A DNA stretch of 32,883 bases from CAZCJA01 sp964499015 (lineage in GTDB: Bacteria > Elusimicrobiota > Elusimicrobia > F11), in assembly GCA_964499015.1 (NCBI GenBank), contig CAZCJA010000020.1:1-32883 (forward strand), read 5' to 3'. The notes under the pieces were generated by a model that saw only the letters and a list, made by a program, of their open reading frames with translations, was not told the origin of the DNA and did not search any database. The translations under genes and the position numbers were made by a program. Positions 32,266 to 32,883 of this stretch are shown here, piece after piece (position 1 is the first letter of the stretch; every line of letters begins with the position of its first letter).

Positions 32266-32883
32266 TGTCCGCTGAGTCGATAACATCGGCTCCAGCGACC
32301 CCTGGGACGCGCGCGCGAATTGTATTGAGCGAGCGTCCCGGGGATTCGTTTTTCCGGTTCCTCATGATGGGCTTTGGGTTCATCGTGATCGGGCTGGCCG
32401 TTGCCATTTGCTGGCAGTTGATCGTTAATTCAACGCTCACCTGGAAGTCGTTCGGCCTCTCGTTTCTGCGCACCAGCACATGGGACCCCGTCATGGATGA
32501 ATACGGCGCGCTTCCGTTTATTTACGGAACGCTGGTCTCATCCACGCTCGCGCTTTTAATTGCCGTGCCGCTCGGGCTCGGCTCCGCGATATTCTTGGCT
32601 GAGCTCGCTCCGCGGCGCCTTTCCAGCATTCTGACGTTCTTTATCGAACTCTTGGCCGCCATTCCCAGCGTCATTCTGGGGCTGATGGGTATTTTTATTT
32701 TGGTTCCGGCCGTCGGAGCGGTCCAACCGTTTCTCATCAAGTATTTAGGGTTCATTCCGCTTTTTTCCGGCCAGCCGTATGGCATCGGCATGTTCACCGC
32801 CGGCCTCATTCTCGCCATAATGGTTTTGCCGTACATCACCAGCATTTCCCGCGATGTCATTCTGTCTGTGCCGCAGTCGTTAA
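32265..32883 (+). CDS. pstC: Phosphate ABC transporter permease PstC (cut by window end)
   Basis: From ATG 32265 an open frame runs 206 codons to the window edge without a stop. After a hydrophilic N-terminus of about 30 residues there is a first membrane helix (MMGFGFIVIGLAVAICW). Then come an external segment (STWDPVMDEYGALPFIYGTL), further helices, and the permease-typical LAAIPSVILGLMGIFILVP and ISRDVILSVPQSL, which leads into the cytoplasmic EAA loop contacting PstB. These match PstC closely. The missing part should hold the remaining helices. It overlaps pstS by one base. The remaining pst genes and phoU would be expected just beyond the edge. Confidence 0.9.
   Translation, partial: MSAESITSAPATPGTRARIVLSERPGDSFFRFLMMGFGFIVIGLAVAICWQLIVNSTLTWKSFGLSFLRTSTWDPVMDEYGALPFIYGTLVSSTLALLIAVPLGLGSAIFLAELAPRRLSSILTFFIELLAAIPSVILGLMGIFILVPAVGAVQPFLIKYLGFIPLFSGQPYGIGMFTAGLILAIMVLPYITSISRDVILSVPQSL

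Overview
The window is a dense, mid-GC bacterial chromosome segment with 24 complete protein genes, one incomplete gene at the right edge, one tRNA gene and one doubtful small leader ORF. It has no insertion sequence, phage gene or CRISPR array, and no gap over about 135 bp without a gene. The organism is a diderm (Gram-negative): there is an autotransporter with an outer-membrane beta-barrel, a 16-stranded-type porin ending in Phe, lipoproteins with lipoboxes and a PBP1b-like murein synthase. I cannot place the phylum from the sequence. An uncultivated lineage such as Elusimicrobiota would fit, but that is a guess.

Left part (1-7036): a cold-shock gene with a strong 5' hairpin; a same-strand run of a flavin oxidoreductase, an exported glucose/sorbosone-type dehydrogenase and a Y-family DNA polymerase; a convergent RhlE-type DEAD-box helicase with a histidine-rich tail; a small HTH protein; and two tandem lipoproteins with related N-terminal domains, the second carrying a C-terminal beta-propeller-like region. 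Middle part (7023-22116): a minus-strand operon of a giant PATR-repeat autotransporter, a BaiN/HI0933 flavoprotein and a DUF3592 membrane protein. This is followed by a radical SAM/SPASM protein, an SDR-DUF2867 protein, tRNA-Asn(GTT), a methyltransferase, an exported redoxin, thiol peroxidase, a PafA-like phosphatase and a DUF4914 (PEPCK-like P-loop) protein.

Right part (22117-32883): after an SRPBCC protein and a PBP1b-type enzyme comes a compact phosphate island: phoB, ppk1, a CYTH/triphosphate-tunnel protein (opposite strand), a PhoR-like kinase without membrane segments, a porin, pstS and the start of pstC. Two sequences match the enterobacterial Pho box closely, one ahead of phoB and one ahead of the porin. 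The inferred logic is phosphate sensing (PhoR/PhoB), outer-membrane entry (porin), periplasmic capture and import (PstS/PstC and genes beyond the edge), and storage or turnover as polyphosphate (PPK1, CYTH).

Recurring signals are: start codons sharing a base with the preceding stop (TAATG/TAGTG); four convergent pairs whose coding ends overlap; extended -10 promoters; and several genes whose ATG lies 6-9 nt after a -10-like hexamer, suggesting leaderless mRNAs. I found no clearly new multi-gene system. The most unusual candidates are the phosphate island with its soluble PhoR, CYTH partner and structured leader ORF, and the paired lipoproteins.
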